From Streptomyces sp. NBC_00190 (GTDB lineage Bacteria; Actinomycetota; Actinomycetes; Streptomycetales; Streptomycetaceae): 64,000 nt of DNA. Both the position numbers and the translations under genes were made by a program. Under the pieces are notes generated by a model. The model searched no databases. It was not told the origin of the DNA and worked only from the letters and a program-made list of their open reading frames with translations. The stretch spans positions 3,782,001 to 3,846,000 of the forward strand of contig NZ_CP108131.1 of the NCBI RefSeq assembly GCF_036203305.1, read 5' to 3'. Positions within the stretch are counted from its first letter, which is position 1; every line of letters begins with the position of its first letter. This document shows positions 8,233-16,771 of the stretch, piece by piece.

Positions 8233-9467
8233 GGAAGGACCTCCGGGGCAGGGATGGCTGTTGCTGATTCAGGCAGGGGCGGTGCGGAGGCGGAGGCCGT
8301 CGCCGAGGCCGACGCGGCCGCTTCGGGGAGTCGCAGCGTGAACGTGGAGCCCTGGCCCTCCGAGCTCCACACCGACACCTCCCCGCCGTGCGAGGCAGCC
8401 ACGTGCTTCACGATCGCAAGGCCGAGGCCCGTTCCTCCCGTAGCACGGGAGCGGGCCGGGTCCACGCGGTAGAAGCGCTCGAAGATGCGCTCGCGGTCCT
8501 TTTCCGGGATGCCGATGCCCTGGTCGGTCACGGCGATCTCGATCAAGTCTCCTCCAGGTGCCGCCACCCTGCGTCCGGCTATGCCGACGCGGGTGCGGGC
8601 GGGGCTGTAGTTGACGGCGTTCTCGACCAGATTTCCGAGGGCGGCGGCGAGCTGTCCGCGGTTGCCCCAGACGCGCAGGTCGGCGGTGCCGCCCGCGGCC
8701 ATCGTGATCTGCTTGGAGGACGCCGTGTGGCGGCACCGGTCTATGGCCTCGGCCACCAGCGTGTCCACGCGGACGGGCTCGGCGTCCTCCAGCGGGTCGT
8801 CGTTCTGTACCCGGGAGAGGTCGATGAGCTCCTGCACGAGGTTGATCAGACGGGTGGCCTCGATTTGCATGCGGCCCGCGAAACGGCTGACCGCTTCGGG
8901 GTCGTCCGAAGCGTCCATGACGGCCTCGGACAGCAGGGAGATCGCGCCGACCGGCGTTTTCAGCTCGTGCGACACATTGGCGACGAAGTCGCGGCGTACG
9001 GCCTCGATGCGGCGGGCCTCGGTGAGGTCCTCGACCAGGAGGAGCACCAGGCGGGAGCCGAGCGGGGCGACGCGCGCCGAGACGGCGAGGGCCTCGCCGC
9101 GGCCGGTACCGCGCCGGGGGAGGTCCAGCTCGACCTGGCGTATCTCCCCGTCGCGGCGGGTGTCACGGGCCATGTGGAGCATGGGTTCCACGGCGAGTTT
9201 CCCGCCGCGCACCAGCCCGAGGGCGTACGCCGCCGAGCTGGCCTTGACCACCGCGTCGCCCTCGTCCAGTACGACGGCGGAGGAGCGGAGCACGGAGAGG
9301 ACGGTGTCCACGCCGGGCGGGAGCACCGCGTTGATGTCGGGGCGCATGGAGCTCCGGGTGGGGCGGGCCTGGTCGCGCTCGCTCCAGCGGAACGCCAGCA
9401 TCGCGATCACACCGGTGCAAAGACCGGCGATCGCTGCAGCTGCGGCGACCGCCGCGTTCACGTCCAT
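8229..9467 (-). CDS. phoR: Phosphate sensor histidine kinase PhoR
   Basis: 412 aa. One N-terminal membrane segment (about 5-25) is followed by an Arg-rich linker and a PAS-like cytoplasmic region (50-150). The dimerisation domain has the phospho-acceptor His167 in NVSHELKTP. The ATPase domain shows N-box LVENAVNYS (about 283), G1 DQGIGIP and G2 TGLGLAIV. There is no large extracellular sensor, as in other PhoR kinases that sense phosphate through transporter status. It is the first gene of phoR-phoP, divergent from phoU across a 216-bp region holding a PHO box. The C-terminal about 25 residues are Ala/Ser-rich. Confidence 0.95.
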   Translation of the reverse strand: MDVNAAVAAAAAIAGLCTGVIAMLAFRWSERDQARPTRSSMRPDINAVLPPGVDTVLSVLRSSAVVLDEGDAVVKASSAAYALGLVRGGKLAVEPMLHMARDTRRDGEIRQVELDLPRRGTGRGEALAVSARVAPLGSRLVLLLVEDLTEARRIEAVRRDFVANVSHELKTPVGAISLLSEAVMDASDDPEAVSRFAGRMQIEATRLINLVQELIDLSRVQNDDPLEDAEPVRVDTLVAEAIDRCRHTASSKQITMAAGGTADLRVWGNRGQLAAALGNLVENAVNYSPARTRVGIAGRRVAAPGGDLIEIAVTDQGIGIPEKDRERIFERFYRVDPARSRATGGTGLGLAIVKHVAASHGGEVSVWSSEGQGSTFTLRLPEAAASASATASASAPPLPESATAIPAPEVLP

Positions 9468-9540
9468 GGATCCAGGTTAAGCAGGCGCGACGACACTTCC
9501 ACAGCCGTTCGGGTGGCGCCTCGAACAGTCGTCGCCCAGA

Positions 9541-9573
9541 GTTCACCGTGGCGACGGGGTTGATTCACTTGTG
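9541..9573. promoter_or_regulatory. PHO box in the phoR-phoU divergent region
   Basis: GTTCACCGTGG (9541-9551) and ATTCACTTGTG (9563-9573) are two PHO-type 11-nt direct-repeat units separated by one degenerate unit, in 11-nt register. The consensus unit known from S. coelicolor is GTTCACC plus four bases. Position between phoR and phoU is where PhoP autoregulation is known. Confidence 0.75.
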
Positions 9574-9683
9574 GTGCCGAAGTCGGACGCGTTCGCGGCT
9601 CACCGTGTCAACGTGGGGCAGAAGGCCGCCCCGGCCCGCCCCGGGCAGTACCGCAGTAACAGGTCGAGAGAGGGACACGAGAC

Positions 9684-10361
9684 ATGCGCGACGCGTACCA
9701 CGAGGAACTGGACTCGATCGGAGAAAGCCTGGTCGAGATGGCCCGGCTCGTCGGTTCCGCGATCGGGCGGGCCACGACGTCCATGCTCGACGCCGACCTG
9801 AAGCTCGCCGAGAGCGTCATCGCCGCCGACCAGAAGGTCGACGACCTCCAGCACGACCTGGAGGCCCGCGCCATCGCGCTGCTGGCCCGGCAGCAGCCGG
9901 TCGCCACCGACCTGCGCATCGTCGTGACCTCGCTGCGGATGAGCGCCGACCTGGAGCGCAGCGGCGACCTGGCCCAGCACGTGGCGAAGCTCGCCCGGCT
10001 GCGCTTCCCGGACACCGCCGTGCCGCGGGACCTGCACGCCACCATCCTGGAGATGGGACAGCTGGCGCAGCGGCTGATGGCGAAGGCCGCCGAGGTGATC
10101 ATCACCAAGGACGTCGACCTCGCCCTCCAGCTGGAACAGGACGACGACGAGATGGACCAGCTGCACCGCACGCTGTTCCAGCACCTGATGGACGACCGCT
10201 GGAAGCACGGCATCGAGACGGCGGTGGACGTGACGCTGCTGGGCCGCTACTACGAGCGCTTCGCCGACCACGCGGTGTCGGTGGCCAAGCGCGTGGTCTA
10301 TCTGGTCACGGGCGAGCACGCGGACGAGCTGCAGCCGCCGACCCAGGTCGAGGGCGTCTGA
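9684..10361 (+). CDS. phoU: Phosphate signalling protein PhoU
   Basis: 225 aa, full length. Two tandem PhoU repeats of three-helix bundles carry acidic metal-binding signatures (ADLERSGD around residue 90 and YYERFADHA around 190). PhoU couples the Pst transporter to PhoR and keeps the kinase inactive in high phosphate. In Streptomyces it is encoded beside phoR rather than at the end of pst; here pstSCAB lies about 39 kb away. It starts MRDAYHEEL behind AGAGAGGGACACGAG. Confidence 0.95.
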   Translation: MRDAYHEELDSIGESLVEMARLVGSAIGRATTSMLDADLKLAESVIAADQKVDDLQHDLEARAIALLARQQPVATDLRIVVTSLRMSADLERSGDLAQHVAKLARLRFPDTAVPRDLHATILEMGQLAQRLMAKAAEVIITKDVDLALQLEQDDDEMDQLHRTLFQHLMDDRWKHGIETAVDVTLLGRYYERFADHAVSVAKRVVYLVTGEHADELQPPTQVEGV

Positions 10362-10505
10362 CCGTACGGGGCACGGGCCGGGGCCGGCCGGCACCGTCGG
10401 GCCGGTGAGCCCCAATGCGCCGTTGACGCGCCGGTGTGGCTGGGCATGAATGAGGCGAGGCGGTCCATCGTGCGAAGTCCCGTACGCCGCCCACGAGGAG
10501 GAACC

Positions 10506-10655
10506 ATGCCCGATTCCCCCGTACCCATCACCCCGGAGCAGGAGCAGCCGACGAGGCCGGACCCACTGCGCCTCCCGCTGCTCGCAGCCTGTGGCTGCGG
10601 CTCGGGCTGCGGCTGCGGCTGCCAGTCCGGCGCCCCCTGCCAGTGCGGCGGCTGA
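10506..10655 (+). CDS. 49-aa cysteine-rich small protein
   Basis: Short gene with a strong ribosome site (GAGGAGGAACC) before the ATG at 10506; a longer frame upstream lacks one. The first 28 residues are Pro/Glu-rich. The end is a Gly-Cys run (about 31-49) with seven Cys spaced mostly as C-x-C, closing CQCGG. This resembles a metallothionein-like or metal-cluster tail, but no His or known family signature is visible, so metal binding is only a guess. I believe similar short proteins recur near phoU in Streptomyces (memory, not verified). GC-rich codon use fits the genome. A terminator and a tRNA follow. Confidence 0.7.
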   Translation: MPDSPVPITPEQEQPTRPDPLRLPLLAACGCGSGCGCGCQSGAPCQCGG

Positions 10656-10691
10656 CCCACCGGCCTGCCCGCCCGGCGCAGCGCACACCAG

Positions 10692-10722
10692 GGGCCCCGT
10701 CCGATCCGCTCGGACGGGGCCC
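10692..10722 (+). terminator. Terminator after the Cys-rich small protein
   Basis: GGGCCCCGTCCGA and TCGGACGGGGCCC form a 13-bp perfect stem with the 5-nt loop TCCGC. A weak TTC follows. It lies between the small gene and the tRNA. Confidence 0.7.
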
Positions 10723-10785
10723 TTCGCCACGCCCGGGTCCGGCGCGGCCCGGACGGCACGCCGCGCCTACGATGCCCGCGGGGGC

Positions 10786-10860
10786 GGATCCGTAGCGCAG
10801 AGGTCGTCGCGCGCGGTCTCCAAAACCGCGAGGACGCCGGTTCGATTCCGGCCGGGTCCG
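10786..10860 (+). tRNA. tRNA-Trp (anticodon CCA), divergent form
   Basis: Folds as a 75-nt tRNA. The acceptor stem pairs GGATCCG with CGGGTCC. The T arm is GCCGG-TTCGATT-CCGGC and the anticodon stem GCGGT/ACCGC encloses CTCCAAA with CCA at 10820-10822. Discriminator is G73, the bacterial Trp identity base; the 3' CCA is not encoded. The D arm (GCGC/GCGC around AGAGGTCGTC) abuts the anticodon stem with no base 26, or else has a 3-bp D stem and a 6-bp anticodon stem. That is unlike the standard Trp tRNA. TACGAT at 10768-10773 is a good -10 box. It may be a second, non-standard Trp isoacceptor. Confidence 0.85.
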
Positions 10861-11052
10861 CCCTTCCGCCCCCGCAGACAGCGAAAAGCCGGGGTGGTCT
10901 CTTCGTCCTAGGGCCTGTCCGAGGGGTCGCGTCACCGACCCCGCACCCGACAGCACCGTCACCCGAATGGCCCAACGTGACGTGCCACCCACATGGGTGA
11001 AGATCAAGCTGGCTAGTGACCCAACCGCGGCAATCCGTGAAAGGGGAAACAC

Positions 11053-11259
11053 ATGCGAATTCGACGAATCCTCGCCGCCGTCATCGCCACGGCAGCCCTC
11101 GCCGGACTCGGCCTCACAGGCGTCGCCACCGCCGCCGCCACCGCACAGGGTGCCCCATCCACCGTCACCCCATCTGAGTGCAAGCAGGGCGGCGGAACGC
11201 CCGATCTGACGGACAACATCTGCAAGGGCGGTACCCACAACGGGGAGTCGGTCGACTGA
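11053..11259 (+). CDS. 68-aa secreted small peptide
   Basis: An N-terminal signal peptide (MRIRR, then a hydrophobic stretch to about residue 27 ending VATAAA) precedes a short Ser/Gly/Thr-rich mature part. The mature part has two Cys about 14 residues apart (SECKQ and NICKG), probably disulfide-bonded outside the cell. The ATG follows GAAAGGGGAAACAC. No family is recognised. Upstream, ACCCACATGGGT (10987-10998) is an inverted repeat in the likely promoter. Export is a prediction; the function is open (signal, wall or inhibitor peptide). Confidence 0.7.
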   Translation: MRIRRILAAVIATAALAGLGLTGVATAAATAQGAPSTVTPSECKQGGGTPDLTDNICKGGTHNGESVD

Positions 11260-11269
11260 ACCCCACAAG

Positions 11270-11298
11270 GCGCCCCGCAGCCACGCGCCGCGGGGCGC
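11270..11298 (+). terminator. Terminator after the secreted peptide gene
   Basis: GCGCCCCGC and GCGGGGCGC form a 9-bp stem, followed by TT, 11 nt after the stop codon. Confidence 0.65.
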
Positions 11299-11352
11299 TT
11301 CCGCGCGAGCGTGGCCGGGAGAGTCGCAGGGACTGTGGCCCGGGGCATGAGA

Positions 11353-11391
11353 ATGCCTCCCACCGGCGCCGTATGCGCAGGCGGGAGGCAT
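11353..11391 (-). terminator. Hairpin downstream of gpmA
   Basis: ATGCCTCCC and GGGAGGCAT form a 9-bp stem with an interior GC-rich loop, just beyond the gpmA stop codon on the minus strand. Confidence 0.65.
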
Positions 11392-11402
11392 GATCACAAA
11401 AC

Positions 11403-12164
11403 CTACTTCTTCTTGCCCTGGTTCTTGACGGCCTCGATGGCGGCCGCGGCCGCGGCGGGGTCGAGGTAGGTGCCGCCCGGGTTGAGGGGCTTGAAGTCGG
11501 CGTCCAGCTCGTAGGAGAGCGGGATGCCGGTCGGGATGTTCAGACCCGCGATGTCGGCGTCTGAGACGCCGTCCAGGTGCTTGACCAGCGCGCGCAGGGA
11601 GTTGCCGTGCGCGGCGACCAGCACCGTGTGGCCGTCCAGCAGGTCCGGGACGATCGAGTCGTACCAGTACGGGAGCATGCGGACGACGACGTCCTTGAGG
11701 CACTCGGTGCGCGGGCGCAGCTCCGGCGGGATCGAGGCGTAGCGCGGGTCCTCGGACTGCGAGAACTCCGTACCGTCCTCGAGGGCCGGCGGCGGGGTGT
11801 CGTACGAGCGGCGCCACAGCATGAACTGCTCCTCGCCGAACTCGGCGAGGGTCTGGGCCTTGTCCTTGCCCTGGAGGGCGCCGTAGTGGCGCTCGTTCAG
11901 GCGCCAGGAGCGGTGGACCGGGATCCAGTGACGGTCGGCGGCCTCGAGCGCCAGCTGCGCGGTGCGGATCGCGCGCTTCTGGAGCGAGGTGTGCACGACG
12001 TCGGGGAGCAGACCGGCGTCCTTGAGCAGCTCACCGCCACGGACCGCCTCCTTCTCGCCCTTCTCGTTGAGATTGACGTCCACCCAGCCGGTGAACAAGT
12101 TCTTCGCGTTCCACTCGCTCTCGCCGTGACGGAGGAGGATCAGCTTGTACGGTGCGTCGGCCAT
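11403..12164 (-). CDS. gpmA: 2,3-bisphosphoglycerate-dependent phosphoglycerate mutase
   Basis: 253 aa, exact family length. Interconverts 3- and 2-phosphoglycerate in glycolysis and gluconeogenesis. The phosphohistidine motif [10 protein letters not shown] places the catalytic His at 13; NERHYG (near 91) supplies the acid-base Glu. The second catalytic His is in VAAHGNSLR (near 187). A longer frame extends upstream, but TAGGCT stands 7 nt before the ATG at 12164 with no ribosome site, so the transcript is probably leaderless. Lys-rich C-terminus (QGKKK) is normal for the family. Confidence 0.95.
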   Translation of the reverse strand: MADAPYKLILLRHGESEWNAKNLFTGWVDVNLNEKGEKEAVRGGELLKDAGLLPDVVHTSLQKRAIRTAQLALEAADRHWIPVHRSWRLNERHYGALQGKDKAQTLAEFGEEQFMLWRRSYDTPPPALEDGTEFSQSEDPRYASIPPELRPRTECLKDVVVRMLPYWYDSIVPDLLDGHTVLVAAHGNSLRALVKHLDGVSDADIAGLNIPTGIPLSYELDADFKPLNPGGTYLDPAAAAAAIEAVKNQGKKK

Positions 12165-12210
12165 GCGTACGAGCCTAATGGACGTGCCGGGCCGCTCGCG
12201 CGCGGTGTCC

Positions 12211-12240
12211 ACGCCCGCCCGATTGACGGCGGGCGTCAAT
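12211..12240. promoter_or_regulatory. Nested inverted repeats between gpmA and the MFS gene
   Basis: ACGCCCGCC/GGCGGGCGT (9 bp) is interleaved with ATTGACG/CGTCAAT (7 bp). They sit in the 153-bp divergent promoter region, like an operator or an RNA hairpin in the MFS leader. TAATGT at 12269-12274 may be the MFS -10 box. Confidence 0.4.
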
Positions 12241-12317
12241 CCAGTGGCGCCGCGGGACACGTCACTCGTAATGTGCCTGGAGCCGAAGAGACGCTTACAT
12301 CACCGGGGGGATTCCTT

Positions 12318-13607
12318 ATGTCCGCTGCCAGTTTGAGACAGGCCGCCCGGGAGAGCGTGTCGGGTCTGCCGCGTGCGTTCTGGTGGCTGTGGGTGAGCAC
12401 CCTGGTGAACCGGCTCGGCGCCTTCGTCGCCACGTTCATGACCTTGTACCTGACGCTGGACCGGGGCTACTCGGCCTCCTTCGCGGGACTCGTGGTCGCC
12501 CTCCACGGGCTCGGCGGTGTGATCTCCTCGCTCGTCGCGGGAGTGATGACCGACCGGCTCGGCCGGCGGCCCACCCTGATGGCCGCGCAGGCCTCGACCG
12601 CCTTCTCCGTCGCACTGCTGGGCTTCATGGAGCACCCGGCGTCGATCGCGGCCGTCGCGCTGCTGGTCGGCATGACCTCCAACGCGTCCCGCCCGGCCGT
12701 GCAGGCGATGATGGCCGACATCGTCCGCCCCGAGGACCGGGTGCGGGCCTTCGCGCTCAACTACTGGGCGATCAACCTGGGCTTCGCCGTCTCCGCGACC
12801 GTCGCCGGCTTCGTGGCCGAGTACAGCTACCTGGCCGGGTTCCTGGGCGAGGCGGCACTGACGCTGCTCTGCGCGGTCCTCGTGTACGTGAAGCTGCCCG
12901 AGTCGCGGCCGGAGAAGGGCGACGCGGCCACGGAGGCGGCCGAGGCGGAGATCGGGCTCGGGACGGTGCTGCGCGACGGGCGCTACATGGGCGTGGTCGG
13001 GCTGTCGTTCCTGATCTCGCTGATCTTCATGCAGGGGTCGTTCGGGCTGCCGCTGGCGATGGGGGCGGCGGGCTTCAGCACGGGCGACTACGGCATGGCC
13101 GTCGCCGTGAACGGCGTACTGATCGTGCTGCTGCAGATCCCGGTCACGCGGTTCATCGAGCACCGCGACCCGCAGAAGCTGCTGGTGATCTCGGCGCTGC
13201 TGGCGGGGTACGGCTTCGGACTCACGGCCTTCGGCGGCTCGATCGGGGTGATCGCGCTGACCGTCTGCGTGTGGACGCTGGCCGAGATCATCAACTCGCC
13301 GACCCAGATGGGCCTGGTCGCGCGGCTCTCCCCGCTGCACGGGCGCGGCCGCTACCAGGGGATGTACACGCTGTCCTGGGCGGTTGCCTCGCTGATCGCG
13401 CCGCTGCTGGCGGGCTTCGTGATCGACCGGTTCGGGGCGGGCTGGCTGTGGGGGACGACCGCGGTCCTGGGGACGGTCGCCGGGCTCGGGTACTGGCTGC
13501 TGATGCGGGGCCTCCCCGAAGGGGACGCGGGTACGGGCACCGGAGCCGAGGGCGGGGTCGCGACCGCCGCCGCGGGCGCGCCGCTCCCGGCCACCGCCGA
13601 GGCGTAG
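12318..13607 (+). CDS. MFS transporter (drug/metabolite efflux type)
   Basis: 429 aa from ATG at 12318 behind CCGGGGGGATTC. About twelve hydrophobic segments form two halves. The signature loop after the second segment reads GVMTDRLGRRP (about 75-85), the motif-A pattern typical of drug:H+ antiporters. A hydrophilic loop rich in Glu/Ala separates the halves near residue 200. Closest in style to the MdtH/YceL-like subgroup, but the substrate cannot be read from sequence. Divergent from gpmA. The final 25 residues are Ala/Gly-rich and probably disordered. Confidence 0.85.
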   Translation: MSAASLRQAARESVSGLPRAFWWLWVSTLVNRLGAFVATFMTLYLTLDRGYSASFAGLVVALHGLGGVISSLVAGVMTDRLGRRPTLMAAQASTAFSVALLGFMEHPASIAAVALLVGMTSNASRPAVQAMMADIVRPEDRVRAFALNYWAINLGFAVSATVAGFVAEYSYLAGFLGEAALTLLCAVLVYVKLPESRPEKGDAATEAAEAEIGLGTVLRDGRYMGVVGLSFLISLIFMQGSFGLPLAMGAAGFSTGDYGMAVAVNGVLIVLLQIPVTRFIEHRDPQKLLVISALLAGYGFGLTAFGGSIGVIALTVCVWTLAEIINSPTQMGLVARLSPLHGRGRYQGMYTLSWAVASLIAPLLAGFVIDRFGAGWLWGTTAVLGTVAGLGYWLLMRGLPEGDAGTGTGAEGGVATAAAGAPLPATAEA

Positions 13608-13653
13608 GGCCCCGGCGGCGGCCGGGAGCACCGGCCGGGTCAGGACGGCTGCG

Positions 13654-14148
13654 TCAGGACGGCTGCGTCAGGTGCTTGAACGCGTCGAGGTTGTACGTCG
13701 GTTCGCCACGGGACACGCGCCACTCGTACTCCCGGCGGATCGCGCTCGCGAAGCCGAGTTCCAGCAGGGTGTTGAAGGCGCCGTCCGCAGCCTCCAGGAC
13801 CGTGCCGAGCAGGCGGTCGAGGTCGTCCGGGGTGACCACGGACAGCGGGAGCCTGGCCGTCAGGTAGACGTCACCGAGGCGGTCGACCGCGTAGCCCATC
13901 CCGTACAGCTTGAGGTTGCGCTCCAGCAGCCAGCGGTGGACACCCGCCTCGTTCTCGTCCGGGTGGCGGATCACGAAGGCGTTGACCGACAGAGAGTGCC
14001 GGCCGACCCGGAGCGAGCAGGTGGTGCTCAGCTTGCGGGTGCCGGGGAGCTGGACCACGTACGAGCCCGGCTCGGGGCTCTCCCAGCTCAGCTCCGCACC
14101 GGTCAGGGCGGTCTCGATGGTCGCGGCGATATCGGCGGTGTCAGCCAT
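13654..14148 (-). CDS. YbjN domain-containing protein
   Basis: 164 aa from ATG at 14148, inside the end of mshA (8-nt overlap), although TACGCT 6 nt upstream of the ATG also permits a leaderless transcript. The YbjN fold resembles type III secretion chaperones. It is widespread in actinobacteria, with no defined enzymatic role. Features seen: [23 protein letters not shown] in the middle (about 75-97), a long helix near the C-terminus, and no signal peptide. Overlap with mshA suggests cotranscription, but no link to mycothiol is known. Confidence 0.8.
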   Translation of the reverse strand: MADTADIAATIETALTGAELSWESPEPGSYVVQLPGTRKLSTTCSLRVGRHSLSVNAFVIRHPDENEAGVHRWLLERNLKLYGMGYAVDRLGDVYLTARLPLSVVTPDDLDRLLGTVLEAADGAFNTLLELGFASAIRREYEWRVSRGEPTYNLDAFKHLTQPS

Positions 14149-15511
14149 GGTGGGAGCGTACGCGACGGCGGTGATCATGCATGGCCGCGGTGTACACGTC
14201 GGCCGTGCCGCTCGCGGCGGTGTCCCAGCCGAAGAACTGCGCGTGCCGCGCGGCCGCGGCGCCCATCCGGTCGGCGAGCCCCGGCTCGTCGACGAAGCGG
14301 CGCAGCTCCCGCGCGTAGTCGACGGGGTCGTGGCCCGGTACGAGGATGCCGGTGACCCCGTCGTCGACGGCGACGGGCAGTCCGCCGACCTCGGCGGCGA
14401 GCACCGGCGTGCCGCTGGCCTGCGCCTCTATGGCGACGAGCCCGAAGGACTCGCTGTACGAGGGCATGACCAGCACGGACGCCGCGCGGAACCAGTCGGC
14501 GAGCCCGTCCTGCGCGACCGGCGGGTGGAAGTGCACGAGGTCGGCGATGCCCAGCTTCGCGGCGAGCTTCTGCAGGCCCTCCGGCTTGGCGAGGCCGCTG
14601 CCGCTGGGGCCGCCGACGACGGGGACGAACAGACGGCTGCGCATCGCGGGGTCACGGTCGACCAGCTCGGCGACCGCGCGCAGCAGGATGTCGGGGGCCT
14701 TGAGGGGCTGGATCCGGCCGGCGAACAGCGGGATGACGGCGTCCTGCGGCAGGCCCAGGCGGGCGCGGGCGGCGGCCCGGCCGTCCCCGGCGGTGAAGCG
14801 GTCGAGGTTCACGCCGGGGTGGACGACGGCGACCTTGCCGGAGTCGGCCTCGTAGTAGCGGACGAGTTCGTCGGCTTCCTCGGCGGTGTTGGCGATGAGC
14901 CGGTCCGCGGCGGCCACGATCTGGGTCTCGCCGATGACGCGGGCGGCGGGCTCGGGCGTGTCGCCCTCGGCCAGCGCGGCGTTCTTGACCTTGGCCATGG
15001 TGTGCATGGCGTGCACGAGCGGTACGCCCCAGCGCTCGGCGGCGAGCCAGCCGACATGGCCGGAAAGCCAGTAGTGGGAGTGGACGAGGTCGTAGTAACC
15101 GGGGCGGTGACCGGCCCAGGCCTGCATGACGCCGTGGGTGAAGGCGCACAGCTGGGCCGGGAGCTCCTCCTTGGCGAGGCCTTCGTACGGGCCCGCGTCC
15201 ACGTGCCGTACCAGGACCCCGGGGGCCAGCTCGACCACCGGCGCCAGGCCGCCCTCGGTGGCCCGGGTGAAGATCTCGACCTCGATGTTGATCGCGGCGA
15301 GGCGCTTGGCCAGCTCCACGATGTACACGTTCATCCCGCCCGCGTCGCCGGTGCCGGGCTGGTGCAGCGGCGAGGTGTGCACGCTGAGCATGGCCACCCG
15401 GCGGGGCTTGCGGTGGTGGCCCACGGCCGGCAGGCGCAGCCGCGGCGGTTCGTGGCGGGTCGCGCGGGCGGCGGCGAGACGGCCGCTGATGCGGGACACG
15501 TACTGGCTCAA
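14141..15511 (-). CDS. mshA: D-inositol-3-phosphate glycosyltransferase MshA
   Basis: 456 aa, GT4 family. Transfers GlcNAc from UDP-GlcNAc to 1-L-myo-inositol 1-phosphate, the first step of mycothiol synthesis. The N-terminal acceptor site contains [15 protein letters not shown] (GDAGG 55-59). The UDP-sugar site includes [12 protein letters not shown] and [20 protein letters not shown] (around 350). The chosen start is TTG at 15511, giving [11 protein letters not shown] as in other streptomycete MshA proteins. AGAGGAA lies about 10 nt upstream, whereas the longer frame to 15634 has an atypical Cys-rich leader. mshD, the last mycothiol step, is at 44.6 kb. Confidence 0.93.
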   Translation of the reverse strand: MSQYVSRISGRLAAARATRHEPPRLRLPAVGHHRKPRRVAMLSVHTSPLHQPGTGDAGGMNVYIVELAKRLAAINIEVEIFTRATEGGLAPVVELAPGVLVRHVDAGPYEGLAKEELPAQLCAFTHGVMQAWAGHRPGYYDLVHSHYWLSGHVGWLAAERWGVPLVHAMHTMAKVKNAALAEGDTPEPAARVIGETQIVAAADRLIANTAEEADELVRYYEADSGKVAVVHPGVNLDRFTAGDGRAAARARLGLPQDAVIPLFAGRIQPLKAPDILLRAVAELVDRDPAMRSRLFVPVVGGPSGSGLAKPEGLQKLAAKLGIADLVHFHPPVAQDGLADWFRAASVLVMPSYSESFGLVAIEAQASGTPVLAAEVGGLPVAVDDGVTGILVPGHDPVDYARELRRFVDEPGLADRMGAAAARHAQFFGWDTAASGTADVYTAAMHDHRRRVRSHHG

Positions 15512-15729
15512 GGGAGCAGTTCCTCTCGCTCGGACGGCCACTCGGACGGACGGACCGGCCACACGGACGGCATGACTGCAAGGGCACGCTCGGCACCCTG
15601 CAAGCAGTGCAACCCGGACGGCCGCCCCGCGCATTCCGGGGTCCGGCGGTTTTCCTCGATGTTTCTTGATCGGCCAGGGGAAGAGGCCGGGTTTTCATCC
15701 GGCGAGGGCGCTCCGCTTAGGCTCGGCTC

Positions 15730-16560
15730 ATGGCCTCCCGCACCACCCCGACCCCGAGCCGCGTCCCCGGCCGCCCTGTGGGCTCGGTGACGCGCGGGAC
15801 GACGAACCCGAACCGGTTGCGCCGGATGGACCGCTGGATCGCCGCCACGCACGGGGCGGCGCTGCGCCGCGCGCAGGCGCCGGTCGCGGTGGACCTCGGC
15901 TACGGGGCCGCGCCCTGGACGGCGGTCGAGCTGCTGGCGCGGCTGCGCGAGGCGGCGCCGCGGGTAAGGGTGGTCGGCATCGAGATCGAGCCCGCGCGGG
16001 TCGCGGCGGCGAAGCCGTACGAGTGTGAGGGGCTGAGTTTCCGCCACGGCGGCTTCGAGGTGCCGCTGGACGGGCCGGGCGGCGGGGAGCGGCCGGCGCT
16101 GATCCGCGCGGCGAACGTCCTGCGCCAGTACGACGAGGAACAGGTCGCTGCGGTGTGGGAGCGGCTGTGCGCGCGGCTGGCCCCGGACGGGCTGCTGGTG
16201 GAGGGGACCTGCGACGAGATCGGGCGGCGGCACGTGTGGGTCGCGCTCGGGCCGGAGGGGGCGCGCACGGTGACCTTCGCGACCCGGCTGGGTTCGCTGG
16301 AGCGCCCTTCGGACCTGGCGGAGCGGCTGCCGAAGGCGCTGATCCACCGCAATGTGCCGGGCGAACCGGTGCACGCGTTCCTGCGCGACTTCGACCGGGC
16401 GTGGGCGGCGGCCGCTCCGTACGCGTCGCACGGGGCCCGGCAGCGCTGGATCCGGACGGCGCGGGCCCTGTCGGGGGATTGGCCGCTGGCGGACGGGCCG
16501 GGGCGGTGGCGGCAGGGGGAACTGACGGTGCGCTGGGAGGCGTTGCGCCCGACGGGGTGA
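15730..16560 (+). CDS. Class I SAM-dependent methyltransferase
   Basis: 276 aa. The Rossmann SAM site is visible as motif I VDLGYGAAPWT (about 53-63), followed by the acidic loop VVGIEIEPARV and motif IV-like RAANVLRQY. The first 35 residues are basic and Pro-rich. TAGGCT stands 6 nt before the ATG, indicating a leaderless transcript. Substrate unknown. It is next to mshA but divergent from it, so no functional link follows. A conserved hypothetical in Streptomyces as far as I recall. Confidence 0.8.
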   Translation: MASRTTPTPSRVPGRPVGSVTRGTTNPNRLRRMDRWIAATHGAALRRAQAPVAVDLGYGAAPWTAVELLARLREAAPRVRVVGIEIEPARVAAAKPYECEGLSFRHGGFEVPLDGPGGGERPALIRAANVLRQYDEEQVAAVWERLCARLAPDGLLVEGTCDEIGRRHVWVALGPEGARTVTFATRLGSLERPSDLAERLPKALIHRNVPGEPVHAFLRDFDRAWAAAAPYASHGARQRWIRTARALSGDWPLADGPGRWRQGELTVRWEALRPTG

Positions 16561-16574
16561 AAGCGGCGCCGTGG

Positions 16575-16600
16575 GGAACCGGTGATACGGATCGCCCGTT
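16575..16600 (+). promoter_or_regulatory. Candidate ECF (SigE-like) promoter for the NlpC/P60 gene
   Basis: GGAAC, a 17-nt spacer, then CGTT matches the pattern of Streptomyces cell-envelope-stress ECF promoters. It would give a leader of about 165 nt. Within it CTGAC-GAATA-GTCAG (16709-16723) is a perfect inverted repeat. Confidence 0.35.
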
Positions 16601-16771
16601 GAGCCGTCAGGGATGGGGTCCGTTGGGGCGGACAAGATCGGAAGGACGCCCGCGAGGGTGTTGCAATTCATCGACTCGTGGCACCATCCCGAAGGCGGCG
16701 ATAAGTTACTGACGAATAGTCAGATTTCCTGCACAGTGATGCGGGGTCTGACTCGGGTGCCTGGGGGGACC

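Noticed and set aside
16600..16771. Possible c-di-AMP (ydaO) riboswitch before the NlpC/P60 gene
   Set aside because: Such riboswitches precede resuscitation and hydrolase genes in Streptomyces, but the conserved core was not recognisable here.
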